A DNA stretch of 64,000 nt from a bacterium OM1 bin76 (GCA_002238785.1 MPNA01000002.1:1-64000); one strand, 5' to 3'; counted from the first letter of the stretch, positions 18,035 through 27,235 are shown. Made by a program: numbers and translations. Notes: generated from the sequence alone by a model not told the origin.

Positions 18035-19633
18035 CTACATCCGGAAGACGCCGAAGGAACTGGTTCCCTTCACGGGGCCGGAGTGGACTGCCGACAGAGC
18101 GATTCCCAGCACGGTGCGGGTGTCTCGCGGGTCGACCAACCCGTCATCCCAGATGCGGGAAGTGGCGAAATAAGCCAGTTCTTCGGCTGAGATCTGGTTC
18201 TCGATCTTGGCCCTGATGGCGGCGTCCAGTTCGTCGTCGTAGGGCTCTCCGCGGCTTTCCGCAGCGGCGCGGCGGATGATGGACATCACCCCGGCCAATT
18301 GCTTGGGTCCCATCACCGCGATCTTGTGATTGGGCCACCCGAACATGAAGCGAGGGTCGTAGGCCCGCCCCGACATGCCGTAATTCCCCGCCCCGTAGGA
18401 GACTCCCGCCAAAAGCGAGATGTGAGGGACGGTGGAATTGGCCACCGCGTTGATCATCTTGGCGCCGTCCTTGATGATTCCCCGCTGCTCGTAGTCCTTT
18501 CCAACCATGTACCCGGTGGTGTTGTGAATGAAGATGATGGGGACGTCGTATCGGTTGCACAGCATGATGAACTCGGTGGCCTTGTGGGCTTCCTCCGAGA
18601 AGATCACCCCCTGCTGGTTGGCCACCACTCCCACCGCGAATCCGTGCACCGAACCCCAACCGGTCACGATCGACGGACCATAGAGGGACTTGTACTCGTC
18701 GAACAAAGAGCCGTCCAGGACCCTTCCCAAAACCTCTCGCATGTCGAAGGGAATCCGCAGGTCCTGGGGGATCACTCCCAGGAGGTCCTCCGGATCGTGT
18801 TCCGGCTCGGTGACTGCATGGGTGGGCCCGTAACCCTGCTTGCGCCAGTTGAGATGGGCTACGATCGCCCGCCCGATCCGCAAGGCGTCCAGTTCGTCGA
18901 CCGCGAAGTAATCGGACAGTCCCGACACCCGGGAGTGCATCTCCGCTCCTCCCAGTTCCTCGTCGGTGGACTCTTCTCCGGTGGCCATCTTGACCAGCGG
19001 CGGTCCTCCCAAGAACACCTTGGCGCGTTCTTTCACCATCACCGCGTAGTCGGCCATCCCCGGCAGGTAGGCGCCCCCCGCCGTTGAGTTGCCGAACACC
19101 AGGGCGATGGTGGGGATGCCCAGTTGGGAGAGTTGGGTCAGGTTGCGGAAGGTCGCTCCGGCGTGCACGAAGACCTCGGCTTGCTCGGGAAGCACCGCCC
19201 CGCCCGATTCCACCAGGCTGATCAACGGCATCCGGTTGACCCGGGCGATGTCCTGGGCACGCATGCCCTTCACGGTGCCGATGCGGTGCATCGACCCGGC
19301 CTGGCTGGTGGGGTCGTTGGCGGAGACCACGCATTCCACCCCCTCCACCACCCCGATGCCGGTGATCAGGTTGGCGCCCAGTTTCTTGTCGGTTCCCCAA
19401 CAGGCCAGGGTTGACAACTCCAAGAAAGGGGAGTCTCGGTCCAACAGCAGTTCGATGCGCTGGCGGGCCAGCAATTTTCCCCGGGCCAGGTGGCGCTTCA
19501 CGTATTTGGGCCCGCCCCCCTCCCGGGCTTTGGCCATGAGTTGTTCGAACTCCGCCAAACCGTCAAGCATGGCCTCCCGGTTGGCCTGGAAATCCGGGGA
19601 CGAGCGGTCGACTTTGGTGGGAAGAACGGGCAC
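18035..19633 (-). CDS. Acyl-CoA carboxylase carboxyltransferase (beta) subunit
   Basis: A 532-aa carboxyltransferase with two crotonase-like halves. The acyl-CoA-binding oxyanion region is ESGGAVLPEQAEVF and FGNSTAGGAYLPGMADY; the biotin-binding half has HNTTGYMVGKDYEQRGIIKDGAKM and SYGAGNYGMSGRAYDPRF. These match methylcrotonyl-/geranyl-CoA carboxylase beta chains more than propionyl-CoA types. It would move CO2 from carboxybiotin to an acyl-CoA and needs a biotin carboxylase/carrier subunit, which is not in the window. It is divergent from the crotonase gene 39 bp away, hinting at a shared acyl-CoA catabolic route. ATG versus GTG start was not resolved with certainty. Confidence 0.88.
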   Translation of the reverse strand: MPVLPTKVDRSSPDFQANREAMLDGLAEFEQLMAKAREGGGPKYVKRHLARGKLLARQRIELLLDRDSPFLELSTLACWGTDKKLGANLITGIGVVEGVECVVSANDPTSQAGSMHRIGTVKGMRAQDIARVNRMPLISLVESGGAVLPEQAEVFVHAGATFRNLTQLSQLGIPTIALVFGNSTAGGAYLPGMADYAVMVKERAKVFLGGPPLVKMATGEESTDEELGGAEMHSRVSGLSDYFAVDELDALRIGRAIVAHLNWRKQGYGPTHAVTEPEHDPEDLLGVIPQDLRIPFDMREVLGRVLDGSLFDEYKSLYGPSIVTGWGSVHGFAVGVVANQQGVIFSEEAHKATEFIMLCNRYDVPIIFIHNTTGYMVGKDYEQRGIIKDGAKMINAVANSTVPHISLLAGVSYGAGNYGMSGRAYDPRFMFGWPNHKIAVMGPKQLAGVMSIIRRAAAESRGEPYDDELDAAIRAKIENQISAEELAYFATSRIWDDGLVDPRDTRTVLGIALSAVHSGPVKGTSSFGVFRM

Positions 19634-19672
19634 GACGCTTGGAAGGCTACCTCATCTGGGCCTATATCCTCT

Positions 19673-20488
19673 ATGGCTGTGAGCTATCGACACATTCAAA
19701 TCGAAACCGAAGGGCACGTAGGCTGGCTGTGGCTGAATCGCCCCCGCAAAATGAACGCCTTCTCGCCCGACCTCTGGGAGGATCTGCCCCGGGCGGTACG
19801 AGAATTGAGCGCTCGCTCCGAGGTGCGGGTGATAGTGGTGGCCGGCCGCGGTCGGGCGTTCACGGTGGGAATCGATCTCAACATGCTTGCCGGATTGGCC
19901 CCCGCCGGCGGTTCGCCCGCCGCCATAAAACGTGCTTTGTTCCGTCGCCTCAAAGAACTGCAGGAGACCTTCTCCTCGCTGGAGTCATCCCCGGTTCCGG
20001 TGATAGCGGCCGTGCACGGATGGTGTCTGGGAGCAGGCATGGACTTGATCACTGCTTGCGACATCCGACTGGCCGCTTCCGATGCCGTGTTCTCGGTGCG
20101 AGAGACACGAATGGCGATGGTGGCAGATATGGGAACCCTCGAGCGGCTCCCCAAAGTGGTTTCATCGGGTCATGTCGCCGAGTTGGTGTACACCGGAAAG
20201 GACATCGACGCGGCGCGAGCCGAACAGATGGGTCTGGTGAACCAGGTGTATGACGACCAGGAGTCTCTGATCTCGGGGGCCGCGGATTGGGCCGGTCAGA
20301 TTGCTGCCAACTCCCCGCTGGCGGTGCAGGGGGCCAAAGCAGTGCTATCGGCCGAACGAGGCCTCTCGGTGAGCGAAGCCCTGGACTATGTGGCCCTTTG
20401 GAACACCGCTTTCCTGGAGTCCGACGACCTCAACGAGGCGGTGGCCTCCTTCATGGAGCGCCGCCCGCCCCGTTACACCGGTAACTGA
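19673..20488 (+). CDS. Crotonase-family protein, dienoyl-CoA isomerase-like
   Basis: A 271-aa enoyl-CoA hydratase/isomerase-fold protein. Oxyanion-hole segments are GRGRAFTVGIDL and AAVHGWCLGAGMDL. Acidic residues E144 (RETRMAMVAD) and D152 (VADMGTLERLPKVV) have the same 8-residue spacing and surrounding motif as the Glu/Asp pair of delta3,5-delta2,4-dienoyl-CoA isomerase (ECH1: ADVGTLQRLPKV). It should shift double bonds in dienoyl-CoAs during unsaturated fatty acid or terpenoid breakdown. ATG 19673 is chosen as the start of homology; a longer upstream frame is antisense to the carboxyltransferase. It ends 6 bp from the convergent exonuclease gene. Confidence 0.88.
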   Translation: MAVSYRHIQIETEGHVGWLWLNRPRKMNAFSPDLWEDLPRAVRELSARSEVRVIVVAGRGRAFTVGIDLNMLAGLAPAGGSPAAIKRALFRRLKELQETFSSLESSPVPVIAAVHGWCLGAGMDLITACDIRLAASDAVFSVRETRMAMVADMGTLERLPKVVSSGHVAELVYTGKDIDAARAEQMGLVNQVYDDQESLISGAADWAGQIAANSPLAVQGAKAVLSAERGLSVSEALDYVALWNTAFLESDDLNEAVASFMERRPPRYTGN

Positions 20489-20494
20489 TCGGGT

Positions 20495-21367
20495 TCAGGT
20501 CTCGGGGTCCCAACGGTGGACCGAGGGGGGATTGCGGAACCCCAATTCAGAGCAGAGTGATTGGTATTCGGTCCTCCTGACGCCCTGCCAGGCGATCTCC
20601 TCCAAGTTACGGGACACCGGAGCATCCCGACGCAGGGTGGTCAGTTCACGGAACAGCAGGGCTTCCTCCTGCCGTTCGTTCAGGTTCTTGGAGAGTCGCG
20701 CCGCTCCCCGGACCTTCACCTCCCAGTTGGCGGGATCTGCAGGGATGAATTCCAGGTGGCCGTAGTGCCCCAACACCGTTGACGAGGACTTGGCGCCCCA
20801 GGCCGGAATGCCGGGAATCCCGTCGGCGGAGTCTCCCACCAGGGCCAGATAGTCGGGGATGGAGGCCGGGGCGACGCCGAACTTGGCCACCACTCCGTCC
20901 GCGTCCAGCATCACGTTCTGGCGGCGGTCGAAGGTGACCACATGGCGTCCCGACACGCACTGGGTCAGGTCCTTGTCCGGGCTGACCAGGATCACCCGGT
21001 CAGCTTGGGGAGAGAAGCGATGAGCGCCGGTGGCCATGGCATCGTCAGCTTCGAAGTCAATCATTCCCCAAACGGTGACACCGAGAGCTTGAAAGGCTCG
21101 TTCGGCCAAACCGAACTGACCCATGAGGTCTTCGGGAACCCCCACCCCGGTCTTGTAACCGTCGTACATGTCGTTGCGGAAACTCTCGATGACGGTGTCG
21201 GTGGCCGCCGCGATATGGGTCAACTGAGGATCTCGCAGCAGCGACAGGGTGGTGTTCAACAGCCCGTAGACCGCTCCGACCTCGGTACCATCCGGCGCCG
21301 TCCGGAACGGAAAACCGAAATAGGCGCGAAACAACTCGTAGGTACCATCAAGCAGATGCACGAACAT
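20495..21367 (-). CDS. 5'-3' exonuclease (PolI N-domain / flap nuclease family)
   Basis: This 290-aa protein is a stand-alone 5'-nuclease: HLLDGTYELFRAYFG (first Asp), AAATDTVIESFRNDMYDGYKTG (Asp/Arg/Lys arch), DFEADDAMATGA, VSPDKDLTQCV and VGDSADGIPGIPAWG (acidic cluster and helix-hairpin-helix). It lacks polymerase domains. Members remove 5' flaps or RNA primers with two Mg ions. The start ATG 21367 is only 12 bp from the divergent start at 21380; GGAGGAG lies about 20 nt upstream, further than usual. Confidence 0.88.
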   Translation of the reverse strand: MFVHLLDGTYELFRAYFGFPFRTAPDGTEVGAVYGLLNTTLSLLRDPQLTHIAAATDTVIESFRNDMYDGYKTGVGVPEDLMGQFGLAERAFQALGVTVWGMIDFEADDAMATGAHRFSPQADRVILVSPDKDLTQCVSGRHVVTFDRRQNVMLDADGVVAKFGVAPASIPDYLALVGDSADGIPGIPAWGAKSSSTVLGHYGHLEFIPADPANWEVKVRGAARLSKNLNERQEEALLFRELTTLRRDAPVSRNLEEIAWQGVRRTEYQSLCSELGFRNPPSVHRWDPET

Positions 21368-21379
21368 TCCAAAAATGGT

Positions 21380-21847
21380 ATGAACGATTCTCCTCCACGT
21401 CAAGGCGAGTCGGACGAAGTGGACTCGGAAACCGGTCCGGACAAAGGGGCCAACGGGTCCGGATGGCAGGAAACCGGGGAGGAATTCGATTCTCTCCGCG
21501 GCAGTTTTCGCTCCAGCTACCAGGAAGGGGCAGCCGAAGGGCCTTCTCGGGAAGAGGTGGCGAGCGCCTTTCGGACGCTGGGAAGCGCAATAACCCAGAT
21601 GGTGGCGGGCGCCGGCAACACCTTGAAGGACCCCGCCGTGAAGCAGCAAGTCCAAAAGACCACCAGGACAGCGGTTTCCGCGGTTGCCGCCCTGTTCACG
21701 GAGTGGGCGGCCGAATTGCGAACCCGCTTGGAGGAAAGGGGCGGAGACCACCAGGACCCTCCCACGGATCACCGGTCGCAGGAGGGTGATTCGGCCACCG
21801 GCGACGAGAAAGACACCCCATCCGATAAAGACCCCGAAGGGTCCTGA
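21380..21847 (+). CDS. Acidic hypothetical protein
   Basis: A 155-aa protein with a disordered, highly charged N-terminal 50 residues, a central helical segment (EEVASAFRTLGSAITQMVAG to AALFTEWAAELRTRLEERG) and a disordered acidic tail. No catalytic motif, signal peptide or TM helix is visible. The helical core resembles uncharacterised actinobacterial proteins; I cannot name a function. ATG 21380 is preferred. It precedes the rhodanese gene by 17 bp and is probably co-transcribed with it. Confidence 0.6.
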   Translation: MNDSPPRQGESDEVDSETGPDKGANGSGWQETGEEFDSLRGSFRSSYQEGAAEGPSREEVASAFRTLGSAITQMVAGAGNTLKDPAVKQQVQKTTRTAVSAVAALFTEWAAELRTRLEERGGDHQDPPTDHRSQEGDSATGDEKDTPSDKDPEGS

Positions 21848-21864
21848 CCCCTGGAGGCCAACCA

Positions 21865-22716
21865 GTGGCGTTGATAACGGCCGGGGAGTTGGCCAAAAGA
21901 CTGTCCGACCCCTTGGTGGTGGTGTGTGACGTCCGTTGGTATCTCGCCGACCCGGAGCAGGGCAGGATGGAGTACCAAGGCGCCCATCTGCCCGGGGCGC
22001 GCTTTGTCGACCTGGACACCGATTTGAGTGACGCCGACGCTGAAGGGCCCGGGCGTCATCCTCTGCCCACCGTGGAGGCCTTCGCTCGGACCCTGGGACG
22101 GTTGGGCATCGGACCCGATCACACCGTGGTGGCCTACGACTCCTCGGGTGGGGCCATCGCCTCCCGTCTGTGGTGGATGCTGCAGTCGATAGGGCACGGT
22201 TCGGCTTTCGTGCTGGACGGAGGCTTCCCGGCTTGGGAGCAAGCGGGATTGCCGCTCACAGCAGAGATTCCACCCGTGTCGAGTTTGGATTACCCGGCAT
22301 CGGGCAAGTGGAGAGGCGTGGTGAGTGGCGAACAGGTTCTCTCCCTGCTGGGACGGGGTTTGATCCTTGATGCCCGGTCCGAGGATCGTTACCGGGGTGA
22401 GAATGAGACGATCGACCCCCAGGCCGGGCACATACCCACGGCGCGCAGCGCCTTTTTCGGAAAGAACCTGTCACCGGAGGGACGCTTCCTGTCGGCGAAC
22501 GACCTGGGACGACGTTTCCGGGAGTTGGGTGTGGAGGACCACGAAACCACGGTCACCTATTGCGGGAGCGGGGTGACGGCTTGCCACAACCTTCTGGCCA
22601 TGCACTTGGCCGGCTATTGGGGACTCCTCTACGAGGGGTCGTGGAGTGACTGGTCCAGTAGAACTGATGGCTTGGTGGTGACCGGTCCTCATCCCGGAGA
22701 AGCCCTTCCTCACTGA
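21865..22716 (+). CDS. Thiosulfate/3-mercaptopyruvate sulfurtransferase
   Basis: A 283-aa tandem rhodanese. The N-terminal inactive domain has VVCDVRWYLADPEQGRMEY and GAHLPGARFVDLDTDLSD; the catalytic domain has the loop TYCGSGVTACHN with nucleophile Cys233. CGSGVTA is the type seen in SseA-like mercaptopyruvate/thiosulfate sulfurtransferases. It transfers a sulfane sulfur to thiols or cyanide. GTG 21865 follows GGAGG at a good distance. The next gene is a sulfite-oxidase-fold enzyme, so a shared role in sulfur metabolism is plausible. Confidence 0.92.
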   Translation: MALITAGELAKRLSDPLVVVCDVRWYLADPEQGRMEYQGAHLPGARFVDLDTDLSDADAEGPGRHPLPTVEAFARTLGRLGIGPDHTVVAYDSSGGAIASRLWWMLQSIGHGSAFVLDGGFPAWEQAGLPLTAEIPPVSSLDYPASGKWRGVVSGEQVLSLLGRGLILDARSEDRYRGENETIDPQAGHIPTARSAFFGKNLSPEGRFLSANDLGRRFRELGVEDHETTVTYCGSGVTACHNLLAMHLAGYWGLLYEGSWSDWSSRTDGLVVTGPHPGEALPH

Positions 22717-22784
22717 TTCTCAGGAGGCCTCCTTGAGTCGAGCAATCAAGAAGATTTACGGTAACTGTTATTCCCTGGTAGAGG

Positions 22785-22790
22785 TATATT
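22785..22790 (+). promoter_or_regulatory. Putative -10 box of a leaderless promoter
   Basis: TATATT ends 6 nt before the ATG at 22797, with no Shine-Dalgarno sequence between. That spacing would start the transcript at or next to the ATG, as is common in actinobacteria. Confidence 0.35.
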
Positions 22791-22796
22791 GAGATT

Positions 22797-24590
22797 ATGC
22801 GTTTTTCTTCCTCTCGAGTCCGTTACGGGATAGCCGGAGCACTGGCGGCCGCACTTGCTCTGGCGGCCGGTGAACTGATCGCCGGATTGTCTCCCGCTTC
22901 CGTCTCCCTCACCGAGGCAGTAGGAGGCTTGGCCATTGACTATGTCCCCCCGCCGGTCAAGGACTTCGCCATCGCCGTGTTCGGAATCTACGACAAGTTG
23001 GCTCTCATCATCGGCATGGTGGTGGTGACCGTGGCCCTTGGGCTGTTGGTCGGAATGTGGGCGGCCCGCCAGTGGGCGGTTGCCCTCTGGGTATTCGGCC
23101 TGTTCGGGTTACTGGGTGCTTTCTCCTTGAGCCGTGAGCCGGGCATCAACTGGTTGGCTTCCATTGCCACCGCGGCGGTAGCGGCGGCCGTGGCGCTGGT
23201 TGTCTTGAGAATTCTCTACCGCCTGATCGGCGGGTTCGCTGTAAGGCCATTCGTCAGGACGGGCAGAATCCGCGACCTGAGGATGGTTCACCGCCAGATC
23301 GTGGGGCCCGCCCCGGGCGCCGGGGAAGCGACGGTGTTGGACTCTGAGGATGCCCAAGCTCAGGTCGTGGAAGTCGTCGAAGAGACTGAGGCGCCGGGCG
23401 ATCTCACCCGTCGGAAGTTCCTGGTTGGCGCCGGAGCGGTTCTTGGATTGGGAGTGGCGATGGGGGCCGGTGGTCGTTTCATGTTGGAACGCACCAAGCG
23501 GGCTTTGGCCGGCCGGGAGACTGTGGTGCTTCCCCAGGTCACCGAGACCACCGCTTCCACCGGTGCGCCCACCACTATCGCTGCGAGCCCGTCGACCACC
23601 GCTGCGGAAGCGCAGACCACCACCACTGCTGAGGCGACTACCACCACCACCGGCCCTACCGTCGACGGAGCGGGACCGCTTCCCGCCGGGCACTCCCTGG
23701 ATGTCCCGGGGATCAGTCCCATTATCACCCCCAACGAGGACTTCTATCTGATCGACACCGCTCTCAGTCCACCCCAGGTGAACCTGGAGGAGTGGACTCT
23801 GAAGGTGACCGGTCTGGTGGAGAACCCCTACGAGATCACTTTCCAAGAGTTGTTGACCAGACCGTTCGTGGAGCGCTACGTGACCCTGTCCTGTGTTTCC
23901 AATTCGGTTGGAGGATCCCTGGTGGGCCACGCCAAGTGGTTGGGCGTGCCGCTCAGCGTGATCCTGGACGAAGCGGGACTGCGGCCCGAGGCCGAGCAGA
24001 TCGTGGGTCGCTCGGTGGATGGCTTCACGGTCGGCTTCCCGTCGACCATACCCTATGACGGTCGTGATGCCCTGGTGGCGGTGGGGATGAATGACGAGCC
24101 CCTTCCCATCGAGCACGGTTTCCCGGTGCGGTTGGTGGTTGCGGGTCTCTACGGCTACGTGTCGGCAACCAAGTGGCTGTCGGAACTGGAGTTGACCACT
24201 TGGGATGGATTCGACGCCTATTGGGTTCCCAGGGGATGGGCCAAGGAGGCGCCGGTCAAGACCCAGTCTCGGATCGACACTCCCCGCGACGGTCAGATCG
24301 CGGCCGGCCCACGGGCAATCGCGGGAGTGGCCTGGGCGCCGCACCGGGGGGTCGACCGGGTGGAGGTGAAGATCGGCAACGGACCGTGGATCGACGCCGA
24401 GTTGTCCAGCGAGATCTCCGACAACTCCTGGAGGCAGTGGCAACTGGCCTGGGACCCCGAACCCGGCCGGTACAAACTCCGCGTGCGGGCCACCGACGGC
24501 GAAGGGGTCACCCAGACCGACATCCGCCGGCCTCCCGCCCCCGACGGGGCCACCGGTTATCACACCATAGACGTGACGGTGAACGCCTAA
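22797..24590 (+). CDS. Membrane-anchored molybdopterin oxidoreductase (sulfite oxidase fold)
   Basis: A 597-aa protein in three parts. Residues 1-150 hold several TM helices. An RRKF motif at 205-208 followed by LVGAGAVLGLGVAMGAGG looks like a twin-arginine segment inside the chain. A Thr-rich linker (about 245-290) leads to an oxidoreductase domain of the sulfite oxidase/YedY fold: NEDFYLIDTAL, then TLSCVSNSVGGSLVGHAKW with the Mo-ligand candidate Cys366, and a C-terminal Ig-like dimerisation domain (GVAWAPHRGVDRVEVKI). The active site should face outside. Substrate may be sulfite or another S/N-oxide. The TM-anchored layout is common for actinobacterial homologues. A leaderless-type -10 box precedes it. 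Confidence 0.88.
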   Translation: MRFSSSRVRYGIAGALAAALALAAGELIAGLSPASVSLTEAVGGLAIDYVPPPVKDFAIAVFGIYDKLALIIGMVVVTVALGLLVGMWAARQWAVALWVFGLFGLLGAFSLSREPGINWLASIATAAVAAAVALVVLRILYRLIGGFAVRPFVRTGRIRDLRMVHRQIVGPAPGAGEATVLDSEDAQAQVVEVVEETEAPGDLTRRKFLVGAGAVLGLGVAMGAGGRFMLERTKRALAGRETVVLPQVTETTASTGAPTTIAASPSTTAAEAQTTTTAEATTTTTGPTVDGAGPLPAGHSLDVPGISPIITPNEDFYLIDTALSPPQVNLEEWTLKVTGLVENPYEITFQELLTRPFVERYVTLSCVSNSVGGSLVGHAKWLGVPLSVILDEAGLRPEAEQIVGRSVDGFTVGFPSTIPYDGRDALVAVGMNDEPLPIEHGFPVRLVVAGLYGYVSATKWLSELELTTWDGFDAYWVPRGWAKEAPVKTQSRIDTPRDGQIAAGPRAIAGVAWAPHRGVDRVEVKIGNGPWIDAELSSEISDNSWRQWQLAWDPEPGRYKLRVRATDGEGVTQTDIRRPPAPDGATGYHTIDVTVNA

Positions 24591-24618
24591 GCCTCCCCGA
24601 ACTGACACCCTGATCGGG

Positions 24619-25251
24619 ATGGATGGCGGTTTACTGGTCCAAGGGCCGGACGGGGAGTCCCGTTGCTGGTGGGGCGTCGATCCTCCCGAATACCGCCGCT
24701 ACCACGACCAAGAGTGGGGATTCGGGGTCACTTCCGATCACCGGCTGTTCGAAAAGGTCTGCCTGGAAGGTTTTCAAGCCGGTCTGTCCTGGCTGACGGT
24801 GCTGCGGAAGAGGGACAACTTTCGGGCGGCTTTCAGGGGGTTCGTTCCGGAGGTGGTGGCGCAGTTTGGCGAGGAGGAGGTCGACCGGCTGGTGACCGAT
24901 CCCGGGATTATCCGCCACCGAGGAAAGATCCGTTCAACCATCAACAATGCCGGCCGAGCCTTGGAGATGACCCGCTCTCACGGGTCGCTTGCCGCCTACT
25001 TCTGGCGATGGGCGGAGTTCGACAGTCCGCCGCTACGGGTTGCGCCCCCGGCGACCACCGAGGCTTCCACGGCACTGGCCAAAGACCTCCGTAGTCGGGG
25101 CTGGACGTTCGTGGGCCCCACCACCTGCTATGCCTTCATGCAGGCCACGGGATTGGTCAACGATCACCTGGACGGCTGCTGGGTGAGAGAGGAGGCGGAG
25201 GGATCCCGCCGCCGAGCCGGTGGGCCTTTGACGCCTAACGGGATGAATTGA
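24619..25251 (+). CDS. tag: DNA-3-methyladenine glycosylase I
   Basis: A 210-aa base-excision repair glycosylase. Family signatures are RCWWGVDPPEYRRYHDQEWG at the N-terminus, LEGFQAGLSWLTVLRKRDNF, and GPTTCYAFMQATGLVNDH near the C-terminus. The zinc ligands known in Tag (N-terminal Cys and His; C-terminal His and Cys) are present in RCWW, YHDQEW and NDHLDGCW. It excises 3-methyladenine from alkylated DNA. The last 17 bp overlap the 3' end of the convergent EamA gene. Confidence 0.95.
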   Translation: MDGGLLVQGPDGESRCWWGVDPPEYRRYHDQEWGFGVTSDHRLFEKVCLEGFQAGLSWLTVLRKRDNFRAAFRGFVPEVVAQFGEEEVDRLVTDPGIIRHRGKIRSTINNAGRALEMTRSHGSLAAYFWRWAEFDSPPLRVAPPATTEASTALAKDLRSRGWTFVGPTTCYAFMQATGLVNDHLDGCWVREEAEGSRRRAGGPLTPNGMN

Positions 25252-26170
25252 TTCTTCGGATCCTTGCCGACCTGGCGAACCTGGTGGAGGCCCCTGGGTT
25301 GAGCGAGGTGATCGCCACGCCACTGATCACCAGGAAGATGCCGGTGACCAAGGCGGGGGTGACCGGCTCGTCCAGTACGGTCATCGCCAGGGTTGCAGCC
25401 ACCGCCGGCTCCATCAGCCCGACCACCGTGGCGATGCTCAGGCGAAGATGCTTCAGACCGGATCCCCAAAGCGTCTGAGCGCAGGTCACGGTCACCAGTC
25501 CCAGGTACGCGATGGTCACAACGGAAGCGGTGGATGCGAATGCCGCCTCCACGGAGGTCAGCGCCAACGGCAGCAACAGGAGTGCGCCTGCCACAATAAT
25601 CGTCGTCATGGCCGGGAGGAGCGGACGGTCCCGCATGAGCTGTTGAGCGGAGAACCCGAAGGTCGTTATGCCGCATCCGGCCACCACTGCCAGGGCCACG
25701 CCGCTCCACACCACGTCCGGTGACCCTCCCGATAGAAGCGCCACACCTCCAACTGCCACGACCACCCCGACCAGCCAGCGCCCGCCGGGCCGGTGCTTGT
25801 GGGCCAGCCAGTCGATTCCGCCACCGGCGACGACGCTGCTCCCAATCATCACCAGGGTCCCCACGGCCACGCCGGTGCGGGACACCGCCTCGAAAAAGGA
25901 CAGTTGTACGCCGGCCACCATGAGAGCCCCGAGTACCACCCATCGGGCCGGTAGCGGGTACCGCCACGGCGCCTCCTTCCGGATCAGCGAGGCAGCCAGG
26001 AGTCCGGCTCCGCCGATCACTGCCCGCCAAGACCCCATGGCTACGGCGTCCAGTGAGTCAGGGCCGAGTTCGGCCGCCGTCCCGATCGTCCCGATGAGCG
26101 ACGTGGCCAACGCCACCGACCCCACCGCCAACATGGGGGAGCGCCGCGCCCCTGGGTCATGCCGGCTCAA
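25235..26170 (-). CDS. EamA-family (DMT) permease
   Basis: A 311-aa membrane protein with ten predicted TM helices in two five-helix repeats; the second ends with LRLSIATVVGLMEPAVAATLAM and LDEPVTPALVTGIFLVISGV, the classic EamA signature. DMT carriers export amino acids, nucleobases or other metabolites. The start is TTG 26170 preceded by GAGGTGA; ATG 26134 is the alternative. It overlaps the tag gene tail-to-tail. Confidence 0.9.
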   Translation of the reverse strand: MSRHDPGARRSPMLAVGSVALATSLIGTIGTAAELGPDSLDAVAMGSWRAVIGGAGLLAASLIRKEAPWRYPLPARWVVLGALMVAGVQLSFFEAVSRTGVAVGTLVMIGSSVVAGGGIDWLAHKHRPGGRWLVGVVVAVGGVALLSGGSPDVVWSGVALAVVAGCGITTFGFSAQQLMRDRPLLPAMTTIIVAGALLLLPLALTSVEAAFASTASVVTIAYLGLVTVTCAQTLWGSGLKHLRLSIATVVGLMEPAVAATLAMTVLDEPVTPALVTGIFLVISGVAITSLNPGASTRFARSARIRRINSSR

Positions 26171-26305
26171 GGGTCACCTCAACAGCGGCGGGGGAGGGGA
26201 ACACCAGCAGGCCGTGACCTTGCAATGGCCTCCGAAGGTGGTTGCTGTTGTCGCAAGTTTGGCCCAGGGATCTGTGACGAGTGGGGCATGGAGATCTTCT
26301 GGCGG

Positions 26306-27235
26306 TTAGAAGTGATCAGCTTGCCTGCGGATGAAGGTGGCTGTCATCAGGTCGAGGTGACCTCCTCCTCCGTTTTCGAACAGGGTGATCTGGTCGGGAC
26401 TCTGCCGGCCGGGATGATCTCCCCTGCACAGTTGGAAGAGATCGGCCCTGATGTCTTCTTCGGTGATGAGACCGGACTCAAGCGGGATCACCAGATCGCC
26501 GCACTCCTCAACCGCCGCATCACGGGAGTCGACGAAGATGGCGGCGCGGCGGATGACTTCGTCGTCTATTTCCCGGCAGTGGGGGAGGAAGGCGCCCACC
26601 AGATCAAGATGAGTGCCCTGCCTGAGGAGGTCTCCCGGAATCAACGGTTCAGAGGACATGGTGGCGGTGGAGATGATGTCAGCCACACCGATTGCGGTGT
26701 GCAGATCGTCGGCGACCTCCGCACCGAGCGCCGCGGCCAATTCCGCTGCCTTGGATCGAGTTCGGTTCCAGATCAGCACCCGGTCCAACGAGGGCCGCAC
26801 CTCCCGGTGGGCCGCAATCAAATGGGGGGCGAGTCCGCCGGCGCCCACCATCAAGAGGGTCCTGCTGTCGGGTCGCGACAAGAGACGGGAACCGAGCGCC
26901 GAGTCGGCCGAGGTCTTCCGGTAGGTGAGTTCGGTCCCGTCCATGATCGCCGCAGGGGTGCCGCTTTCCCCGTCAAACAGCACGTACACCGCCTGCACCG
27001 AGGGGATTCCCCTGGTTCTGGGGTTCTCGGGGAACACGGTCACCAACTTGACACCCAGTGAATCTCCCGGCTGCCAAGCGGGAAGACCCATGAAGACCTG
27101 CTCGCCGTCCGGTGGTGAATAGACCACCCTGCGGATGTGAGCCTTAGGGCTGAGGTGGCTCTGGAAGAGGTGGTCGGCCAACTGTCCGTACGGCGCCAGC
27201 TTTGCCAGCGCCGCTTTGTCAAGATAGGGGATCAC
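26306..27235 (-). CDS. Ornithine cyclodeaminase / mu-crystallin family protein
   Basis: A 309-aa protein with substrate-domain segments GVKLVTVFPENPRTRGIPSV and ELTYRKTSADSALGSRLLSR, then a Rossmann NAD(P) domain (LLMVGAGGLAPHLIAAH, VLIWNRTRSKAAELA) and ADIISTATMSSEPLI. Relatives include ornithine cyclodeaminase, alanine dehydrogenase and ketimine reductases, so the reaction is an NAD(P)-linked oxidation, reduction or deamination of an amino or imino acid. The start is GTG 27235. It stands alone with no informative neighbour. Confidence 0.85.
   Translation of the reverse strand: MIPYLDKAALAKLAPYGQLADHLFQSHLSPKAHIRRVVYSPPDGEQVFMGLPAWQPGDSLGVKLVTVFPENPRTRGIPSVQAVYVLFDGESGTPAAIMDGTELTYRKTSADSALGSRLLSRPDSRTLLMVGAGGLAPHLIAAHREVRPSLDRVLIWNRTRSKAAELAAALGAEVADDLHTAIGVADIISTATMSSEPLIPGDLLRQGTHLDLVGAFLPHCREIDDEVIRRAAIFVDSRDAAVEECGDLVIPLESGLITEEDIRADLFQLCRGDHPGRQSPDQITLFENGGGGHLDLMTATFIRRQADHF

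Noticed and set aside
23109-24608. About 500-codon minus-strand frame opposite the molybdopterin enzyme
   Set aside because: Translation is Gly/Arg/His-rich without motifs and covers a well-supported plus-strand gene.
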